A DNA stretch of 64,000 bases from Haliclystus octoradiatus (Eukaryota; Cnidaria; Staurozoa; Stauromedusae; Haliclystidae): the NCBI GenBank assembly GCA_916610825.1, contig OU744454.1, forward strand, positions 397,001-461,000, given 5' to 3'. Below, in pieces: positions 58,694 to 64,000 of this stretch. The position numbers and the translations under genes were made by a program. The notes under the pieces are model-generated. The model searched no databases and was not told the origin of the DNA. It saw nothing but the letters and a program-made list of their open reading frames with translations. Numbering within the stretch: position 1 is the first letter of the stretch; each line of letters starts with the position of its first letter.

Positions 58694-61600
58694 ATGGCTA
58701 ATTTGAGACGCGCTCATTCAGAAATTGAAGGTAATTGATATTGTATAACTAAGGCTCTAACTAGGCCTGCTAACAGTCAGCTATAGCGTTGGTCTCTCTA
58801 TTGAATTATGGTTACCATTTGACATGGGCATGGAATTGTTACCACCAATGGATTACGCCCATCCATTGTTATCGAAGATATAGGTTTATAAAATCATTGA
58901 ATGTGATACTGATTGCTGATTGGTTGTTATTGGTGTTTGTGTCAGGCTGCGTAAAATCGGAAAATTACCGGTTTTGTTTTGAAGCCCCAAAATGAAACAA
59001 GTTAGCAACAGAAACAAAATGGCGTTCATATGAAGAAAAGCTTTCTTTGATAGAGCGCTCGAAAATACTCTTCAAATCTAAAATTAATAACACAAAACAC
59101 AATAACTTTGAAACAAAATCATGAATTAACCATTAATCTATAAAATTCCCTAGATCAATGTTTCTATTCGTAGTTCATACAGCAGTTTTGTTTTGTTGCT
59201 AAACGCCAAAGCGGCATATTACGATACGATAAATTTCAGCGTTTAACTGCTCTAAAAGCATAAACACATAGGATCCTGTATACGAGTAGCTAAATGATAC
59301 ACAGTGAAACCTGTATATAGCAGCCATGTTTGAGAGGTAGATAAATAGACCACTATATGCAGGTGATATTTACATACAGGGTTGCTGCAATAGGAAATAC
59401 TATTCAATATAAACATTGTCAGAGTGACCACCATAGACAGGTGGCCACTGTATAGAGGTGACTGCTGTATCAGATTTGACTGTGCCATGACTGTGGTATT
59501 CTTTAGCAAAAATTATGTTAAAGGGACATCAAGAACATTCTTCTGTTGTTACTGTATATACTTCTAAATTACATTGAGGCTTAAAATTGGAAGGAAAAAA
59601 TGAGATTAAAAAGACACTCTTCAGACATAATATTACTGTGTCATCTATTTATCATCTCTCTTTCAATTAAGGTGGATTAATTCAGCGTTGCGTAATTGTC
59701 CACCGTGATGAAACTGGTTATGGGTTAACTGTCAGTGGAGATAACCCTGTATATGTCCAATCAATAAAAGAATGTAAGTTGTTTATTTACGTACTAGTCT
59801 GCAATCAATTTGTTTGTGAAAACAATCACCATTCGAGACTATTGAAATTAAATCTGTTTTTATTAAATAATAACCAGTGTTTCATAACAATTCATATGTA
59901 TGTATTTCAAAAATGTATCACAAGCAGTTCATGAACAATCGATGGAATGTTACCAAATGACATATTCTAACTCTTACACTGCTTCATCATTGTCATCATT
60001 TATGACGCTTTGTCTGATGGTATCTAAGTGACGAAGCAGGCTATTTAGAAGAGGAAGTTGTTAAATCATTCTGAAGGGTTCTATAGCATAATATGCTTTT
60101 CAACTGAAATACAAGACTTTGAAACGATTGGTGAAACTCTTGTAAATAGATTGGATACATTTTGATATGTGTGAACTCTATATTTTGTACTTTACTATCA
60201 AACACATGTGTTCATAACTTATTTCAAGAATATGTTCAATGCTTGCTTAATATTGAAATATTTATGCTCACTGAGTCACTCTAATGACTAAGTATGTTTA
60301 AGGTATAAAAGTTAAATGAAGTTTTAAAATTTCTTTCACTCTTGAAGATGGTCATGGAGGGTGACAGAAATGTCAAATTTACTAATAAAATTAATTTAAA
60401 TCTCCTGATACGGTTGATTGTTGCCATCACGTAAGTAGATAGTGTTCTTTGCAGAAGAATGTTGGGGTTTAATTTCCATATTTCATTGATTATATTTATA
60501 ATAATTTTGCAGATGGAGCCGCTTCAAAAGCTGGTGTCCACGTAGGAGATAGAATAATTAAGGTAAGTGTGGTCCTTTTTACAGGATTATGTTAATTTTA
60601 TGTGAACCTTTTACAGTATAATGTTTCTGAATCATTGAAGAAAGTACTTGATAGAATGGTCCAGAGGGAAAATTGCATTGTGAGCAGCTGCAAATCTGAT
60701 GAAATTGATCTGCAGTGCCGCGGCTGAGACCAATATAGAGCATGTAACATTGCTCTTAGCGAAACGAGCCACTCCTCTAGAAACTTTGATGGCTTTGATA
60801 GGGCGACTCTGTCTCAATTACTACTACTTTACCCGATAGAAAGCTGACAGTTGAAGCGAAGCATTTATAATTAAAATGTTCATTGGTATCTGTATTCCAC
60901 AAGCATCTGCTTTGTTTGAGTAATGTTCCACATGATAAACTCAAACAGCAAAATCTTGATCAACAATGAAATCAATTGTATAACTGGGGATGACCCCCAA
61001 ATGTAGGGAGACGGAAATATGATATTGGCAGAATTGTTTATCATACTTAGAAGTGGGAAGTTTGATTTCATTTAATCAAAATAATGATTGATGAAGTTAG
61101 TCTGATACATGTTCTGTCCCTGCCAAGGGATTCAGCATAGACACCACCGCTAATGAATTGTAGGCCTATAGATGGTGGTAGCCTTGTTACATATCACAGA
61201 TGCAGTCTCATTGAATAACAAAATAATGATTGGGTTCAATAATGGGGTTCATAATCACACACGCCTTTGAGCTAATGTTATTCATTGAAAATTCCTGCGC
61301 AAGTGGATCTTATTGGATATACATTTTCTTACACCGTACCTCTATGCAGCAGCTACCTGTCTATAGTGGTCACTCTTGGTTTGTCTAAAATAGTTTTTTC
61401 TATTAATTCAACCCTGTTTATAAAGACCGCCTGAATAAAGTGGTCATTTTCTCTTCATCTCATATCTCAATGTATCATGTATACAATTATTATTGATCAG
61501 GTCAATGGAACGTTAGTCACAAAATCAAATCACATTGAAGTAGTCAAACTTATCAAAGGTATTTACATACTTCGTTAGCTGTCAAAGGTATTTAGGTACT

Positions 61601-63891
61601 TCACAATAAGTTTTGCAAGTTTATAAGAGGTCTAAACTTACGCATTACAGAGTGCGAGAATAAATATTTCAACATAACTATAACTTAATGTTTTTATATT
61701 CTAGATATCATTTGCATACCATAGTCTACTTTTGCATTGATTCAATCCAGTCAAGTCTAATTTAATTTTAAAATTCAGTTTTAGAGTAACTTAGCAGGCA
61801 GTCTAATTGACTTCAGAAATCTTCAGTCGCAGTTCAAACAGCCTGGATGCAGACAGACTTTTTCTTCGTATTGTCCGTTTGCGCAGAGTTCAGTGTATTG
61901 ATTGTTCTTTCCACTTGCACTTTTTGTTAGTGGGTTGTGATTGGCTAATATAATACCGTATGTGAATATAACAATTGACGAGTATTTAAAAAAAATGAGT
62001 AATGACAGGAAACCACACTACGTAAATATTTATTTTCAATATGAATTCAGTACAAACACTTGGTATGCGATACTGAGCGCCATTATGATTCATGGTATTA
62101 GAATTGTTCTGTAGATGCCAGAGTTGAAACACTTGTCGTATGCAGTTATAATTTAATTAGTAGAGCAGTCACACTGATTATGAATTAATGTACAATGTGT
62201 CAATAATTAAGTGTAACCATTCAAATAGACTAGCTTAAGTCCTGCTTTCTTTTTGCTGACTCATTTTCAAGATTGGAAAACACATCTAACTACGATAGCT
62301 GTGCAATAATTAAATGCTTCCCTGCTACAAGGGGTGGAACCAGATAGGGGCAGGAGGTAAACGTCCTCTGTCAGGGTTTACACCTTATTCTGATCATGTA
62401 AAGTGGTGTAAATGAGTATTAATCAAGCAATTGTTAGCTGTTTCAAAACTATATATGTACAACATCAACCTGATATATCGACTTCTTCCATGTTGAAGTG
62501 TATAGTTGCCAAGCAACCATTACATGGACGCTTTCACCCATGCTTGACTTACTTTCGTGAGAAAATCATCAATCGACAAAAGGGTTTATGACGTGTTGAG
62601 TCTGCTCGCGTTTCAACGGCGATCATCGCTTCACGTTGATTTTGTTCCCTTTAGCAGTCTTTGGCCCCACCAAAGAAAGGGTCTGTCAACAACAATGACG
62701 TCATACTTGACGAATAGTATGCTATGCTTGGTCTGCTGTTATTAATCTGTTGGGCATTATTGCTGGACATCCGTTTTTGTGGGCCACTATCATCGCGTTG
62801 GTCCCTGGAATCATTTGAATGCAGTATTATCTATTGTTGATGTTTGTCTAATTTATATATTTCTCATAAAATCTTTGTTTCACTTACCTCATCTAGCTTA
62901 GATTTTGTTGTTTTTATCTGACTTCGTTTTATGTGATGCCATTGAAAAAGTATTAGCAGAAAATAATTGAAGTGAAATTGACATATAGCTGTGATATTGT
63001 TCGCTCTGTTTCAAATCGATGACTTTGCCTCAGTTTGCTTTCGTGTGTCGACAGTGTGTGAAAAGAAACAAACTAAGCCAATGTTACAAATTTGTAAGAT
63101 TTAATAATTTAAAACTTGATAATTAACTTTAATCCGGGCTTTAATCATGAAACTTGATGTAATGACATTACCTTGGCATAAAGCTATCACTGAGTCGTGA
63201 AGTACCATCCAGTGACGTCATAACCTGCCCTCTTTTCCCTGGCCCATTTTCCTATTGTTTGGCGGTGTTTGCAAATGAGTGATTGTGCCGACTGGAAAAC
63301 ACTTTTTTTAACTCGCTGCATCTTACCCAGTGGAGATTCATGACTTGTTATTGATATTAGAAGATCACCGTATACCTGGATGTATTATAAATATACTGAA
63401 TAAAGGTTGTTATTATATTATTTAATACTAAGTGGATGGTTTAAGTTTATATACAGGCATTTTGCGTGCTTCGCTTGGAGATCTTTCCGGGAAAGAAGAA
63501 GGCTGACATTTCCCTATTTGAAAATCACCGTGTTTTCACTTCAGTATTTGATGGTTATCTTTTAAACTGTATTCTACGGTGGTCTTTATGGTATTTAAGA
63601 AGGATAATATATTAAGAGAAGGTGTTGTTGTTTTGTTTTGCTAATTTAAAAAAATCCTTTCATTATATTTTTAAACGGCGAAATGATAGTGAATTTCATC
63701 GCCGCTGTTGAAGTGAACCCATCAGCACTTCCTCTTGCAGTCGTATTTGACGACAGAGAGCGTGCTGATCCCAAGGAGAGTTTTGCCTCACTCCAATGTG
63801 TCTATGTTGTTTTTAAATTTGATGTTAGGTGGATCATATGTGGCTCTGACTTTACTCGGTAGACCTCCAAACGAAAGAACCAAATTTTCGG
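58694..63891 (+). CDS. ARHGEF12: PDZ-RhoGEF/LARG-like gene, 5' end with PDZ domain (partial)
   Basis: Exons 58694-58730, 59672-59773, 60513-60562, 61501-61558, 63829-63891 read in phase, starting MANLRRAHSEIEGG and forming one PDZ domain: LIQRCVIVHRDETGYGLTV, SGDNPVYVQSIKEYG, AASKAGVHVGDRIIKVNG, LVTKSNHIEVVKLIK, GGSYVALTLLGRPP. GYGLTV is the carboxylate-binding loop. This is almost residue for residue the PDZ of ARHGEF11/ARHGEF12, RGS-domain RhoGEFs that link Galpha12/13 and plexin-B receptors to RhoA. RGS, DH and PH domains must lie beyond 64000. An invertebrate single gene could be the ancestor of both vertebrate paralogs, so the symbol is approximate. The last exon ends in a phase-1 donor (G/GTGAGT); 63892-64000 is intron. 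Confidence 0.92.
59301..59483. mobile_element. Palindromic MITE (ACAGTGAAACCTGT family)
   Basis: Ends ACAGTGAAACCTGTATATAG and CAGATTTGACTGTG are inverted; internal CATAGACAGGTGGCCAC matches other copies. In intron 1 of the RhoGEF gene. Confidence 0.75.
61331..61470. mobile_element. Palindromic MITE copy, diverged
   Basis: Contains CTACCTGTCTATAGTGGTCA and CAACCCTGTTTATAA like the 52546 copy; the ends have decayed. Lies just before the 61501 exon. Confidence 0.55.
61559..63828. other. Intron 4 of the RhoGEF gene
   Basis: 2.3 kb without a supported exon, RNA gene or clear repeat. Confidence 0.5.
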
Positions 63892-64000
63892 GTGAGTTTT
63901 AACTTCTTGATGATCAATGTGTTTTCGACAGAGTTCAGTTTTAAGCTCAATATAATGTCAACAATCGTATCACAAATAATGGTTTAAATAGCTGCTCCAT

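Noticed and set aside
59518-60477. Possible transposon with ends TTAAAGGGACATCAAG and ...GGGGTTTAA
   Set aside because: Only an 11-bp match (ACATTCTTCTG) is inverted, and a conserved PDZ exon lies between, so it is probably coincidence.

Overview
This is a stretch of an AT-rich genome from an animal, most likely a marine invertebrate. The evidence is many short, GT-AG-spliced exons, a complete DNMT3 gene, a PP2A scaffold gene, the start of a PDZ-RhoGEF/LARG gene, and secreted multidomain proteins joined by phase-1 introns. The sequence does not let me name the phylum. Exon boundaries were read by eye; for the genes where exact exons are given, the frame stays open and consistent across every junction.

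Layout, left to right. (1) 46-4125, minus: a secreted EF-hand/Cys/Pro-repeat protein. (2) 5110-7613, plus: a secreted protein with two ILEI/FAM3-type domains fused to a catalytically dead trypsin-like domain. (3) 8075-8132: a lone signal-peptide exon, then a young, complete-looking BEL/Pao LTR element (8591-15735). (4) 16030-20622, plus: ISOC2-type isochorismatase-fold hydrolase, with a large intron holding two copies of an ~0.8 kb repeat with tRNA-like promoters. (5) 21009-34433, minus: PP2A scaffold subunit A (about 22 exons). Its introns hold three TTAA-flanked fold-back elements, a hAT-like element with an 8-bp target duplication, and tandem repeats, one of which triplicates the end of a coding exon. 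(6) 34941-45389, plus: DNMT3 (23 exons, 782 aa; PWWP, ADD, methyltransferase), sharing a ~500 bp head-to-head promoter with PP2A-A. The intron in its catalytic domain holds huge (ATT)n arrays, a Penelope-like GIY-YIG fragment and seven hammerhead-ribozyme-like motifs. (7) 45799-47340, minus: an intronless sushi/LDLa/CUB membrane protein. (8) 48910-49653, minus: an intronless coiled-coil protein. (9) 49.7-58.7 kb: gene-poor DNA with LINE remnants and small palindromic elements. (10) 58694 to the right edge, plus: 5' end of an ARHGEF11/12-like RhoGEF (PDZ domain).

The genes do not form one pathway. PP2A-A and DNMT3 are probably co-regulated housekeeping or chromatin genes; the two leftmost genes are divergent secreted proteins. 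The most notable signals are the hammerhead/Penelope/microsatellite cluster, the ILEI-pseudoprotease fusion, the triplicated exon end in PP2A-A, and the family of long TTAA-flanked palindromes.
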